A stretch of 64,000 bases of DNA from contig NZ_JBIWFB010000002.1 in the NCBI RefSeq assembly GCF_044762855.1, positions 496,001 through 560,000 on the forward strand, given 5' to 3'. The DNA comes from Psychrobacillus sp044762855 (GTDB taxonomy: Bacteria > Bacillota > Bacilli > Bacillales_A > Planococcaceae). This document shows, piece after piece, positions 40,570-49,366 of this stretch. Within the stretch, counting starts at the first letter, position 1. Every line of letters starts with the position of its first letter. The notes under the pieces were generated by a model. That model worked only from the letters and a program-made list of their open reading frames with translations. It made no database searches and was not told where the DNA came from. Position numbers and translations under genes: made by a program.

Positions 40570-40726
40570 ATGTCTGGCTAAGACTTCATTATATAAGGTT
40601 ATTATTAACCTGTGAACGAAGGCTTACAAGAAATAATACATAAAATGTCGTTAAATAATAAATGATAAAAAAATTTTCTAGAGATGGAAGCTTAGTAATA
40701 AAGTTCTGTGTAGGAGGAAGTGGAAC

Positions 40727-41208
40727 TTGTACGAGATCAGACCCTTAAAAGACAATGAAAGAGACTTTTTACTGGAAATGCTTTATGAATCCATACACAT
40801 AGAGGAAGAGAGAAAACCAAGCATAGAGGTACTTCTATATACAAATGAGTTAAAGAAGTACCATCAAAACTGGGGAAGAAAAGGTGATGCAGCATTAATT
40901 GCGATTGATCATACAGAATCTCCAGTAGGAGCGGTATGGTATAGATTATTTAGCGGTGAAGAACGAGGATATGGCTATGTGAACGATAAGACCCCAGAGT
41001 TAGGAATTGCTATAAAAAAGAAGCAAGAGGGAAAGGTCTAGGAACTAAATTACTACAAGTAATTATGGAAGAAGCAAAAAACAATAACTATAAAACACTA
41101 TCATTAAGTGTAGATATAGATAACTCTAATGCTATAAATCTCTATCGTAGATTAGGCTTTGTAGAAGTCGGTGGTGATGGAACTTCCATCACGATGTTAT
41201 TAGGTTGA
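40727..41208 (+). pseudogene. GNAT-family acetyltransferase gene with a -1 frameshift at A6-G
   Basis: The first 96 codons read as a GNAT N-terminus (ending ELGIAIKK). Directly after, at the run of six A (41014-41019) followed by G, the frame must slip by -1 to continue. The slipped frame reads EARGKGLGTKLLQVIMEEAK and SVDIDNSNAINLYRRLGFVEVG and stops at 41206-41208. Together these make a normal GNAT of about 160 residues. The zero frame stops at TAG 41039-41041. The heptamer A AAA AAG is a known bacterial slip site, with AGGA 8 bases upstream, so programmed frameshifting is possible. Simple mutation or sequencing error in the homopolymer is equally plausible. Confidence 0.8.
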
Positions 41209-41364
41209 ACAGCTTATATTAATTACATGCCTTATAAAGAAAGACTCATTTCAACAGAAGAGCTCTATCAATTACTCCTTATTTTAATTAAAATGAAAAT
41301 TGAAACTAGCATTCTAAATAGGTTTATAAGACGGAAGAGAGAATGTTATATGGAGGAACCTACT

Positions 41365-41865
41365 TTGCTAGTAAGTACAGGGAATGGGGTAAATGAAATG
41401 ATAGAAAAAGATGGTTTTTTTATAAGTACGGATAAAAACTTTTTAGACGTTGAAGTTATTTATAATTTTTTGAGTAAGGAATCGTATTGGTTGAAGGGTA
41501 CTACGAAGGAAATAGTAGAAGTGTCGATCAAAAATTCGATTATTTGTTATGGTATTTATGATGGAAATCCTGCCGATGGATCTGCTAAACAAATTGGGTT
41601 CGCTCGTGTAGTGTCTGACCTTGTTCGTTTTTCTTGGTTAGGGGATGTTTTTGTACTTCCTGAATACAGAGGACGCGGGCTAAGTAAGTGGTTAATGCAA
41701 ATAATTACTGAAAATCCAAAGCTAAAGGGAACTAGTTTTCAACTCGCAACAAAAGATGCACACACGCTATATGCCCAGTTTGGATTTAAGCCATTAGAAC
41801 AACTTGAAAATAGAATGGCTAGACCTCTAGACTGGGATGCAATCAATGAAGCATATAAAAAATAA
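41365..41865 (+). CDS. GNAT-family N-acetyltransferase
   Basis: The 166-residue acetyltransferase has FFISTDKNFLDVEVIYNFLSKESYW at the start, the acetyl-CoA loop DVFVLPEYRGRGLSKWLMQ and the end THTLYAQFGFKPLE-like motif (seen as AHTLYAQFGF). This is the small single-domain type common in Bacillus. TTG 41365 is chosen because GGAGGAA sits six bases upstream. The open frame continues up to 41227 with unrelated sequence, which may be a leftover of another gene. Confidence 0.82.
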   Translation: MLVSTGNGVNEMIEKDGFFISTDKNFLDVEVIYNFLSKESYWLKGTTKEIVEVSIKNSIICYGIYDGNPADGSAKQIGFARVVSDLVRFSWLGDVFVLPEYRGRGLSKWLMQIITENPKLKGTSFQLATKDAHTLYAQFGFKPLEQLENRMARPLDWDAINEAYKK

Positions 41866-41908
41866 GTAAGATTGTACAATTGAGATTTACATAAAGGAAG
41901 AGATAAAG

Positions 41909-42454
41909 ATGTCAATGTATCAACGAGAATTCGAGGTTAATGGGGCTTGTTACATTATAAGACCTGCAATGAAGAAAGATGCAAAAGAATTATCTGAAAT
42001 TAGAGTGCAAATTGATGGAGAGACTGAGAACCTCGATAGAGAAAAAGGGGAAGCTTACATAGACACCCTTGGTTTTGAAGAATTAATCAAAACGGATACG
42101 GAAAAAAGGAATAACCTTTTTCTAGTTGTTACTATGAACGGCAAGGTTGTCGGATTTTCAAGATGTGAGGGAAATCTCTTAAAACGATTTGCCCATAAAG
42201 TAGAATTTGGTGTTTGTGTCTTAAAAGATTATTGGGGCTACGGGATTGGAACGAATCTGTTAAAAGAATCTATTGCTTGGGCAGATTCAATTGAAATTAC
42301 AAAAATGACGTTAACTGTTTTAGAAAAGAATGAAAAAGCAGTAAATCTCTATAAAAAAATTGGTTTTAAAATAGAAGGCGTATTAGAAAAAGATAAACTT
42401 CTTTCAGATGGGAAATACTATAATACGATTGTTATGGGGAGGTTTAATGGATAG
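41909..42454 (+). CDS. GNAT-family N-acetyltransferase (RimJ/L- or SpeG-like)
   Basis: This is a 181-residue single-domain GNAT. YIIRPAMKKDAKELSEI opens the fold, FGVCVLKDYWGYGIGTNLLKES is the acetyl-CoA loop, and KMTLTVLEKNEKAVNLYKKIGFKIEG is the final motif. AGGAAGAG precedes the ATG. Substrate is not predictable. It closes the GNAT group before a strong terminator. Confidence 0.85.
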   Translation: MSMYQREFEVNGACYIIRPAMKKDAKELSEIRVQIDGETENLDREKGEAYIDTLGFEELIKTDTEKRNNLFLVVTMNGKVVGFSRCEGNLLKRFAHKVEFGVCVLKDYWGYGIGTNLLKESIAWADSIEITKMTLTVLEKNEKAVNLYKKIGFKIEGVLEKDKLLSDGKYYNTIVMGRFNG

Positions 42455-42486
42455 AAATGGTTCTATGCAATGAAAAATATCAGAGA

Positions 42487-42521
42487 AAACGATGTGCATC
42501 AAGCTAGTGCACATCGTTTTT
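42487..42521 (+). terminator. Terminator after the GNAT group
   Basis: Thirteen-base arms AAAACGATGTGCA / TGCACATCGTTTT with an 8-base loop. The A/T-rich flanks allow function in both directions, which would also serve the convergent uracil-DNA glycosylase gene. Confidence 0.9.
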
Positions 42522-42570
42522 GGTTATTCATAGGAAGTGAAACAAGCCATAATTATAAACGCTTCACAAT

Positions 42571-43149
42571 CTAAAGATTTAAATGTTGAAATCGTTCTGC
42601 TACAAGCGTCAAATCTTCCAAAAACAAGGCGCGTAAGTTAGGACGACGTCTAATCGCAAGTGGATGGTATGCAACTGTAGTCGGAAATCCTCTTACATTG
42701 TGCCAGCTGCCTCGCAATGTTTTCACTTCGGCTTCAGGGTTTTGAAAAAAGGATTGGACCGCAACGTTGCCTAAGCAAAGAATAAGTTGAGGCTTTTTTT
42801 CTTTAAGCTGCTCTTCTAAATGTCCCATACAAATTCGACGCACCAACTCTTTGTCATATGCACGCACGGGTTTTCTTTTCAGAATAAAAGTAACGTACAA
42901 ATCATCTATTTTCAAACCAGCTTCATTGGCTACTTCATGTAGTGTTTGCCGTGTTCCACAAATAAATGATTCACCTTCACTATTTTCACGTGCTCCGGGA
43001 TTATCCAGAATAATCATAATCGGAGTTTTTGAATTCCCTTCACCCCAAACCATTCGTGTCCCATGTTTATAAAGACCGCATTCCTGACAATCTACGAGAT
43101 GATCGGGGGTCGGTTCCTCGGTCAGCATCTTTGGGCAGAAATTAGACAT
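42571..43149 (-). CDS. Uracil-DNA glycosylase family protein (Fe-S type)
   Basis: The 192-residue protein is of the family 4/5-like uracil-DNA glycosylase superfamily. Motif A reads MIILDNPGARENSEGESF, where an Asp/Asn takes the place of the usual GEAPG start. The late motif HPLAIRRRPNLR replaces HPS..R. Cysteines near the N-terminus (FCPKM, DCQECGLYKHGTR) and further in (FICG) could hold a 4Fe-4S cluster. It probably removes uracil or a related base from DNA. It is monocistronic and starts after AGAGAG on the minus strand. Confidence 0.82.
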   Translation of the reverse strand: MSNFCPKMLTEEPTPDHLVDCQECGLYKHGTRMVWGEGNSKTPIMIILDNPGARENSEGESFICGTRQTLHEVANEAGLKIDDLYVTFILKRKPVRAYDKELVRRICMGHLEEQLKEKKPQLILCLGNVAVQSFFQNPEAEVKTLRGSWHNVRGFPTTVAYHPLAIRRRPNLRALFLEDLTLVAERFQHLNL

Positions 43150-43211
43150 TATGTTCAGCTCTCTTTTACTTTTATTTTCATTAAAGAAAGCTTTCCATAA
43201 ATGGACGGATA

Positions 43212-44165
43212 TTAAACAGTTAATACATCATTCTTTAACTGCTGTTTTTGAATTATTTTATTAAATATAGCAGCCAGTACTTGCTGAAAAAGCATGCCAA
43301 AAACTACAGGCATTGCCACTTTTGGTGGGAAATATGTCGTAGCAACAATCACTCCAACGGCAATATTTCGCATACCGCCAACGAAAACAAAGGTTGTGAC
43401 AATACTTGAGTCTTTCCAAATAAGTCGGCCGATTAGCATAGCAAAAGTATAACCCGATATTGCGAGCAAAAGTACAACGAATATTACACCGATTAATTCC
43501 CATGTAATGTCTTTCAGATAAGGGGCCACGGCGCTGCTATTAATCATAACGACCGCAAAAAGGCTTAATTTTGAAAACGGTGCTAAGTATTTTCCAAATT
43601 TATTTCGAACGGATCCTTTCGACACTTCATTCAGAATAATTCCTACAATGGAAGGAAGTACGATCATCCATAGTAAGTCGATGATAATTTTAGATGTATC
43701 GATTGCTATACTTTGACCTGCAATTATGTCTAATAATAAAGGAATAATGAAAGGAGATACTAAAGTATCTATCAAAATAATCGATAAACTAAGCGGTAAA
43801 TGCCCTTTACACATATTGACCCAAATAACACTTGTCACGCCAGTTGGGACAGCAACTGAAATAACATAACCGATCGTTAACAAATGATCATCAAAAATAA
43901 TAAGGGATAAGAAGTAAGCCCAAATAGGCATCAAAATATGTAAAAATGCAATGCTAAATAAAATGGTTTTCGGATATGTAGTAAAAACCTTAATATCGTT
44001 AAACTTCATACTAAGACTGCTAGAAAAAGTCATGAAGGCAAATAGCCAAGGAACTAAAAATAGCAGATGACCACCCACATCTTCCAGTAACACACCTAGT
44101 ACTAAGCTTAAAGGTGTTAACACAGCCATCCATCTTTGAATAAAAAAATTGAACTTTTCAAGCAA
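43212..44165 (-). CDS. Bile acid:sodium symporter (BASS) family protein
   Basis: The 317-residue protein has about ten membrane segments. It carries BASS-family features: ISVAVPTGVTSVIWVNMCKGHLPLSLSI, the crossing helix region with GVTS and Ser/Thr, and the C-terminal FVGGMRNIAVGVIVATTYFP sequence. Members move organic anions with sodium; in bacteria pantoate or other carboxylates have been shown for relatives. GTP-like or enzyme domains are absent. It is monocistronic on the minus strand, divergent from the methyltransferase gene. Confidence 0.85.
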   Translation of the reverse strand: MLEKFNFFIQRWMAVLTPLSLVLGVLLEDVGGHLLFLVPWLFAFMTFSSSLSMKFNDIKVFTTYPKTILFSIAFLHILMPIWAYFLSLIIFDDHLLTIGYVISVAVPTGVTSVIWVNMCKGHLPLSLSIILIDTLVSPFIIPLLLDIIAGQSIAIDTSKIIIDLLWMIVLPSIVGIILNEVSKGSVRNKFGKYLAPFSKLSLFAVVMINSSAVAPYLKDITWELIGVIFVVLLLAISGYTFAMLIGRLIWKDSSIVTTFVFVGGMRNIAVGVIVATTYFPPKVAMPVVFGMLFQQVLAAIFNKIIQKQQLKNDVLTV

Positions 44166-44307
44166 ATGAACTTCCTACCTTCTAACATAGTGTGTGTTCA
44201 TTATACACCTGACAATTAGAAAATAGAGAGATTAATATATTAAAAAAGGAATTTTAAAAGGAGATGGAGAATATTACATATTAGTTCAAAAAATGGGGTG
44301 GAATTGT

Positions 44308-45117
44308 ATGAGCAACATAATAAGCTACTATAATCTATTTGATGAGTGGGGTAGACTTGATAGAGAACCAATTGAGTTCCAAGTAAATTGGCATTATATA
44401 AAAAAATATTTACCTGGGGATGGTCGAGTATTAGATAATGGAGCAGGCCCTGGAAAATATTCCATGAAGCTTGCTGAAGAAGGTTTTCAAGTGACCTTAA
44501 CCGATCTAACACCAAAATTAGTGGAGATTGCCAAAGATAAAGTAATAGAATTGGGTTTGGAAAAGCAATTTGAAGGTTTATATTCCGCTGATGCTAGAGA
44601 ACTTAAAATGTTGAAGAATGAACAGTTCGATGCATCATTAATGCTCGGACCGATGTATCATTTGCAAGAAGAAAAAGATCGTATAAAAGCAGTGCAAGAA
44701 TTACATAGAGTGACCAAAAAGAATGGGCTTGTTTTTGTGGCCTTTATGCCAAGAACTAGGCATATCTTTAACTCACTATTAACACCAGACAATTGGAAAC
44801 CGAATAATAAGATGGATTCGATTAATCAATTCACGCAAACAGGTTGCTTTAACCATGCAGATGAAAATCGTTTTACTGGTGCCTACTATTTTAATATAAA
44901 AGATATTAATCCTTTTATGGAAACTCATGGATTTGAACATATACAATTGATAGGTTCAAATGTTGGCACAATCTTAACCAATGATAGTTGGAATTACTGG
45001 AGAGATAAAGGAGAACAAGAGTTACAAAAGGTAATAGATTTAATTATTGAAAAAGGAGCAGATCCATATATACTGGGGATTTCTTCTCATTTACTTTATA
45101 TTGGAAGAAAAAGATAA
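44308..45117 (+). CDS. Class I SAM-dependent methyltransferase
   Basis: The 269-residue protein has motif I VLDNGAGPGKYS, acidic motif II LTDLTP, and the motif IV region ASLMLGPMYHLQ. A small C-terminal extension follows. ATG 44308 follows GGGGTGGA by six bases. The substrate is unknown. Such stand-alone enzymes in accessory DNA often modify small molecules or give resistance, but there is no direct evidence here. Confidence 0.85.
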   Translation: MSNIISYYNLFDEWGRLDREPIEFQVNWHYIKKYLPGDGRVLDNGAGPGKYSMKLAEEGFQVTLTDLTPKLVEIAKDKVIELGLEKQFEGLYSADARELKMLKNEQFDASLMLGPMYHLQEEKDRIKAVQELHRVTKKNGLVFVAFMPRTRHIFNSLLTPDNWKPNNKMDSINQFTQTGCFNHADENRFTGAYYFNIKDINPFMETHGFEHIQLIGSNVGTILTNDSWNYWRDKGEQELQKVIDLIIEKGADPYILGISSHLLYIGRKR

Positions 45118-45155
45118 AGAATTATTTTTAATAAAATTCAAATGAGGTTAATGTA

Positions 45156-45431
45156 ATGGGGATATTTTTTGAAAAAGTGGAAAGAAAGAAGCATACAAAA
45201 CCAGTTCTTATTATTAAAACCTTGCTAATTGTTGTGATGATCAGTAGTTTGGTATTAGCTATTGCTAATGAAATAGATATTTTTTATGTAAAAATTGTTT
45301 TGATGCTTAGTGGAGTAGCGTTTATAGTGGATGGAATTGAAAGTTACTTTAGAAAAGAAGATAAAAAAGTCTATTTATTCGAATTTAGCATTGCGGCCGG
45401 AATGTTCTTATTTGCAGCTTCACTTGGGTAG
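45156..45431 (+). CDS. Small membrane protein, function unknown
   Basis: The 91-residue protein has three hydrophobic segments (about 18-36, 42-60, 75-91), a basic start and a short charged loop (ESYFRKEDKKVY). It resembles short uncharacterised Bacillus membrane proteins of about 90 residues. AATGAGGTTAATG is a weak ribosome site. It may be co-transcribed with the methyltransferase (38-base gap). Confidence 0.65.
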   Translation: MGIFFEKVERKKHTKPVLIIKTLLIVVMISSLVLAIANEIDIFYVKIVLMLSGVAFIVDGIESYFRKEDKKVYLFEFSIAAGMFLFAASLG

Positions 45432-45568
45432 TAAATAGAAAAGGAGAAGAACAATTGGGTAAATGAATTAGAGATTAAAATAGAGCTGCTTAAATATGTT
45501 CAAAAACACGGTAAACTTTAATGAGCATGTGAAACTATCTTTATATAAGTAAAACAGGGGGTTGTTAG

Positions 45569-45730
45569 ATGCTTTATTATATGGTTACTTGTCTATTTTG
45601 CAAAAAGGAGTTCAAGCTTTACGACAATGATCCGCAGTATAAAAAGTTTAAACGTAACATGAAAGGAAAGTTTTCATGTTCTTCATGTAAGGAAAGAATC
45701 GAAAGTGATGCAAGAAAAATGAGATTTTGA
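45569..45730 (+). CDS. Small zinc-ribbon-like protein, DUF2197 (YlaI) type
   Basis: This 53-residue protein has two CxxC pairs: VTCLFCKKEF near residue 8 and FSCSSCKERI near residue 38, separated by a basic helix-like stretch. It ends soon after with a basic tail. This is the layout of DUF2197 (YlaI-like) zinc-ribbon proteins, whose role is unknown. AGGGGGTTGTTAG lies before ATG 45569. Confidence 0.7.
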   Translation: MLYYMVTCLFCKKEFKLYDNDPQYKKFKRNMKGKFSCSSCKERIESDARKMRF

Positions 45731-45777
45731 GAAAGAGCGATGTGAGCTAAATTGTTTGAAGGACTGATTTTATATTA

Positions 45778-45957
45778 GGGGCAACTGGTTTTTTAGGTTC
45801 TTTATTTGGATTGACTACTGAGATGCCTAATGTATTCGTACAAGGTACTTCACGTTATTCCAAAGAGAGTGGCGCTGTTGAACCGGACTATATCGCGGAT
45901 AATCCCATAGATGCAGTAAAATGGATTGTAAATGATTTAAACATAACTAATGAATAA
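45778..45957 (+). pseudogene. 3' remnant of a decayed gene
   Basis: Sixty codons of protein-like sequence (GATGFLGSLFGLTTEM, then EPDYIADNPIDAVKWIVNDL) end at TAA 45957. An in-frame stop lies directly upstream and there is no start codon with a ribosome site. Codon use and composition look like a real C-terminus. I do not recognise the family. The rest of the 45731-46017 gap holds nothing else. Confidence 0.55.
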
Positions 45958-46017
45958 GGCCAGCTCTTTCTATGGAGTGAAAAACTAATTATTTAAAATA
46001 GGAGGCTTAGAAATTCA

Positions 46018-46449
46018 TTGCATCCAACAGAATTAATGGAATTTATGATGGTGGGAGTGGTCTTACTAGTTATTTTATTTATTTCTTTTCTTTTGAAAGG
46101 CAAATGGAGAAAAGTGACTCTAGGATTGGCTCTTGTTTATCTACTGTCATATGGTGTTTTTTATGCTTCTAGACCTTATTGGATTGATTTTCAAATTGAA
46201 AACAAAGTTGGCTATTTAAATATGTATTTGAAAGAACAGTATCCAGAAGAAAAATGGGAATTTCGGACAGTGCCTCATCGTGAAGATGGCTATAAGCATC
46301 TGAATCCTTATAATATAGAAGTAATATTCGAAACGGAACCAGAAGTAAAATACAACTATTTTGTTGATGATAAAGAGAATATTATCCAAGTTGGTTATTC
46401 GATTCCAAGTGAATTTAAAAGTGATTTATTACATTTAGAAGTGGATTAA
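46018..46449 (+). CDS. Membrane-anchored protein, function unknown
   Basis: The 143-residue protein has two N-terminal membrane segments (about 9-27 and 34-50) and an extracytoplasmic domain of about 90 residues (NKVGYLNMYLKEQYPEEKWEF to YNYFVDDKENIIQVGYSIP). That domain looks like the small YesK/DUF3139-type surface domains found in Bacillus. It starts at TTG 46018 after TAGGAGGC. No partner is evident. The family name is tentative. Confidence 0.65.
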   Translation: MHPTELMEFMMVGVVLLVILFISFLLKGKWRKVTLGLALVYLLSYGVFYASRPYWIDFQIENKVGYLNMYLKEQYPEEKWEFRTVPHREDGYKHLNPYNIEVIFETEPEVKYNYFVDDKENIIQVGYSIPSEFKSDLLHLEVD

Positions 46450-46545
46450 AAAGAATTTTTAATATGTTGAAATGAAAGAAAAAATATTCGTTATAGATTT
46501 CACAATTCTAAATGTACGAGAAAATATTTTGAAGGAGTAAATTGA

Positions 46546-46998
46546 ATGAAAATGTTTGAATATTCAATAGTAAATGTCTTGTTTCTAATTTTTATCTCCG
46601 TCACTTATTCTTTTCTCTTTATATTCACTTCAAACCATATGGAGTTTACAGGGCTTCTTCCAAAGACTAAAACACTTCAATCGCCTTTTTGGAATGCATG
46701 GTCTACTTTCATTGAAGCAGGGAATATGAAATATATTGGATATATAATTCTAGTTTTAAGTATCCTAATTCTTTTCGTAACCCTATTTAAGGAACCTGTA
46801 AAAATGAAGGAATGTCAGAGTGAGATATTTTCTAAGAGCATGATAGGGGCGGGAGTAATTTCAATAATAATGATACCTGTAGTTATAATCCTCATTTTAA
46901 GTGACCCTAATTATACAATTGCAGTGTTATTTTTATTAGCAACTATTCAATGGTGTTACATTTTATTCACGTATTTTATTTATATTTTAAGGAATTAG
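46546..46998 (+). CDS. Four-helix membrane protein, function unknown
   Basis: The 150-residue protein has four predicted membrane segments (about 6-26, 62-82, 98-120 and 126-148), with a polar first loop of about 35 residues. GAAGGAGTAA precedes the ATG. Nothing in it identifies a family. Gene spacing leaves it as a single unit. Confidence 0.65.
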   Translation: MKMFEYSIVNVLFLIFISVTYSFLFIFTSNHMEFTGLLPKTKTLQSPFWNAWSTFIEAGNMKYIGYIILVLSILILFVTLFKEPVKMKECQSEIFSKSMIGAGVISIIMIPVVIILILSDPNYTIAVLFLLATIQWCYILFTYFIYILRN

Positions 46999-47042
46999 TT
47001 AGCTGAAGATAACGAACGAGCTATTGTCAAGGAGGTACTTAC

Positions 47043-47639
47043 ATGGACGAACGAAAGGTAATTGCAGAAAAAATCATAGAATTATTCAACACTTCCCCAA
47101 AAGTAAAGTATGCAACGATTCGTGGTAGTATATTTCATGAAAAAGCAGATGAGTTTTCTGATATTGACCTTACCATTGATGTATCCGGTACTGATAATGC
47201 GGCGTTCGCTTTGCAAATACCGAAAATAATAGAAAGCCATTTTGATATTTGGTTTGTCGACTGGGCAACAAGTCTTTTGCCGCAAGAATATGTAATCAGT
47301 ATTTACTTAAAAAACACTTCAATATTTTGGAATGTAGACATTGCTTGTACAGCCACACCGCACATAGCAACAATACAATCATTTCAAAATGACTCTGTTC
47401 AGCATGCCCTTAAACTATGGATATTGAACTTAAAATATTTGCATCGACAAGACCTTTCCAAACTAACCATTGACCGTTTAGCTCAAAAAGTAGTAGGAAA
47501 TCGAATGGAAGGAAACTCATTCCAAAAAATGGCGGCAATTCTACAGGAAATACAAATGAAATCACCTACAAGTTTATCGTCGTTTCTTAAGGCATGCGAA
47601 ATAGAATTAGAGAAGTATAATATGGTGAATTTTGAATAA
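47043..47639 (+). CDS. Nucleotidyltransferase-like protein (AadK-type N-terminal domain only)
   Basis: The 198-residue protein has the nucleotidyltransferase motif as IRGSIFHEKADEFSDIDLTIDV, where GS and the two aspartates (D-I-D) are the catalytic elements. A DIWFVDW strand and an NVDIAC strand with the third acidic residue follow. It resembles the first two-thirds of streptomycin 6-adenylyltransferases (AadK, about 285 residues) but is shorter, so it may not confer resistance. CAAGGAGGT precedes the ATG. Confidence 0.75.
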   Translation: MDERKVIAEKIIELFNTSPKVKYATIRGSIFHEKADEFSDIDLTIDVSGTDNAAFALQIPKIIESHFDIWFVDWATSLLPQEYVISIYLKNTSIFWNVDIACTATPHIATIQSFQNDSVQHALKLWILNLKYLHRQDLSKLTIDRLAQKVVGNRMEGNSFQKMAAILQEIQMKSPTSLSSFLKACEIELEKYNMVNFE

Positions 47640-47689
47640 TGTCGCCATTATCATTTATTCTCCTATCGAAATTATTATTTTCGATGTTT

Positions 47690-48169
47690 CTAAAATATGT
47701 CCCTAAATATAAGATCAGAAGAGACAGGTTTCATTCCTATTTCTCTGGACCAAATGGACAATTGTCCAATATGATGGATTTCATGCGAGATAATATGGCT
47801 AATTATTTTATCAAAAGAAAGTGATTTAGTAGTGCCATTCTTCCGTTGAATGATTAAACTTTTTTCTTCTCCTTCAGAAAAATAAGATTGTATAAAATTC
47901 AATGTTTCTGTTTTAGTTACATTTGAAAATTCCTTCACTTCTTTAAGACTGGATACTAGATGGATATCTTGAATGATAACTGGTGTTCCTTGCATTTGGT
48001 TTACCCAAATCTGTTCGCAATCGATCACGTGAAACAAATTTTGTATAATACTTCCCATACCACCGACACGTCTTTTTAGAAGTTCTTCATTAGAAATGGT
48101 TTCACACCACTTAAACCAGTCCTCCCTGATTTGCCAATTATACAAAAACATCTCTTTCAATCTACTCAC
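47690..48169 (-). CDS. DinB-family metal-binding bundle protein
   Basis: The 159-residue DinB-superfamily protein has the histidine set in NLFHVIDCEQIW and in IISHIISHEIHHIGQLSIW, which would bind a metal. The closest type is the YfiT/BstA-like bacillithiol transferases, but several subgroups share these residues. It is single, on the minus strand. A short plus-strand open frame over its end (47639-47824) is treated as noise. Confidence 0.85.
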   Translation of the reverse strand: MSRLKEMFLYNWQIREDWFKWCETISNEELLKRRVGGMGSIIQNLFHVIDCEQIWVNQMQGTPVIIQDIHLVSSLKEVKEFSNVTKTETLNFIQSYFSEGEEKSLIIQRKNGTTKSLSFDKIISHIISHEIHHIGQLSIWSREIGMKPVSSDLIFRDIF

Positions 48170-48219
48170 TCCAAGATCGTATTAGTATTATAATAGAAGA
48201 AAACCTTGTCCAAAAAAGT

Positions 48220-48993
48220 TTATATTATCCCGAACTTTTTTAATGCAAAGTCGATTCCGTCTTCATTTGACTTCTTAGTAACAAAATCTGCCACTCTTTT
48301 TAAGTTTTCAGATCCATTTCCCATTGCTATTCCAAGTCCTACTAATTCCAACATATCAATATCATTTTCTCCATCCCCAAATGCAATAGCCTCGAATTTA
48401 TCAATGCCGAAGTACTGTAATACTTTTATGATGGCCAAAGATTTTGAAACATCTTTTTGTAGCACATTTAGCACAAAAGGATGCCATCTCTTAAATGTTA
48501 AATGAGGAAATCTTTGCATGTAATTCTTGACTGTTTCATCATTTGCATACAAACACATTAAGTATACTTCTCGGTTGTAGATTAAGTGATCGACAGCAGG
48601 GTAGTCATTCAATGATAAAGTTTCTTTCAGTGCTATTAACGTTTCGGTATTTTTTACACCGTTCATACTAAATTCTTCCGTGAAAAAAGATAAATCTTGA
48701 TTGCCGGTGGACGCAAATTCATACACTTCTTTTATTATTTTGTTATCCATCGGCACTTTATGTATAACCGTTTCATCGTGCTTCACATAAGCCCCATTTG
48801 CTGTTATAAATGTATCTATTCCTAATTCCTTTATTTCTTTACACATGGATAATGGTCTTCCAGTTGCTGCTACCACTTTTAACCCTTTGTTCTTTAATGC
48901 TTTTATTGCATTTTTTGTGTTACTTGAAATACTACCATCTGCATGATGAGTGATAGTTCCATCTACATCGAAAAATACTATTTTATATTTCAT
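48220..48993 (-). CDS. Cof-type HAD-IIB phosphatase
   Basis: The 257-residue HAD hydrolase has motif I FFDVDGTITHHADG with the nucleophile aspartate, motif II ATGRP, and a C2-type cap. Motif III includes the lysine region, and motif IV is AFGDGENDIDMLE. Cof-like enzymes dephosphorylate sugar phosphates or flavin and vitamin intermediates; YkrA-like Bacillus proteins are similar. The start follows AGAGGAGAT on the minus strand. It is monocistronic. Confidence 0.87.
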   Translation of the reverse strand: MKYKIVFFDVDGTITHHADGSISSNTKNAIKALKNKGLKVVAATGRPLSMCKEIKELGIDTFITANGAYVKHDETVIHKVPMDNKIIKEVYEFASTGNQDLSFFTEEFSMNGVKNTETLIALKETLSLNDYPAVDHLIYNREVYLMCLYANDETVKNYMQRFPHLTFKRWHPFVLNVLQKDVSKSLAIIKVLQYFGIDKFEAIAFGDGENDIDMLELVGLGIAMGNGSENLKRVADFVTKKSNEDGIDFALKKFGII

Positions 48994-49366
48994 AAAAATC
49001 TCCTCTGTAAAAAATACATAACATCAATTAGGGAATCGGAAATATTCGATTATACAAGGTTTGGAAATTAGCTGAACTAGAAGGAGTATTAAATCAATAT
49101 CTAGAATACATAGAATATAGCTAATTTTAGGAGGTAAATCAACAAAATCTTTGAAATAATTAATCAGCTCCTTGTTATCACTAATAAAGAAGGGTACACA
49201 AGGTGAAGAATTATGAAACCAAACTTGATATTACACTGCAAGAGCAGCAAGAAGGTTTTAATGCGGTTATGATAGTTTAACTTTTAGTCCATCATACTAA
49301 ATTATTGATCAGGAAACCTCCATTAATTTACCAGGGACTTAACTTAATTTTATGGAGCTGAAAATA
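48994..49366. other. Gap with decayed coding fragments
   Basis: No intact gene is present. Two short protein-like pieces are visible: RLYKVWKLAELEGVLNQY (about 49050-49110) and a 26-codon piece KLDITLQEQQEGFNAVMIV ending at about 49280. Neither has a full gene around it. They are most easily read as leftovers of deleted genes. Confidence 0.4.

Noticed and set aside
41227..41364. N-terminal extension of the GNAT at 41365
   Set aside because: The 46 extra codons do not belong to a GNAT fold and a good ribosome site lies only before TTG 41365.
47639..47824. 61-residue plus-strand open frame after the nucleotidyltransferase gene
   Set aside because: It overlaps the conserved minus-strand DinB gene, whose histidine motifs show it to be the real gene.
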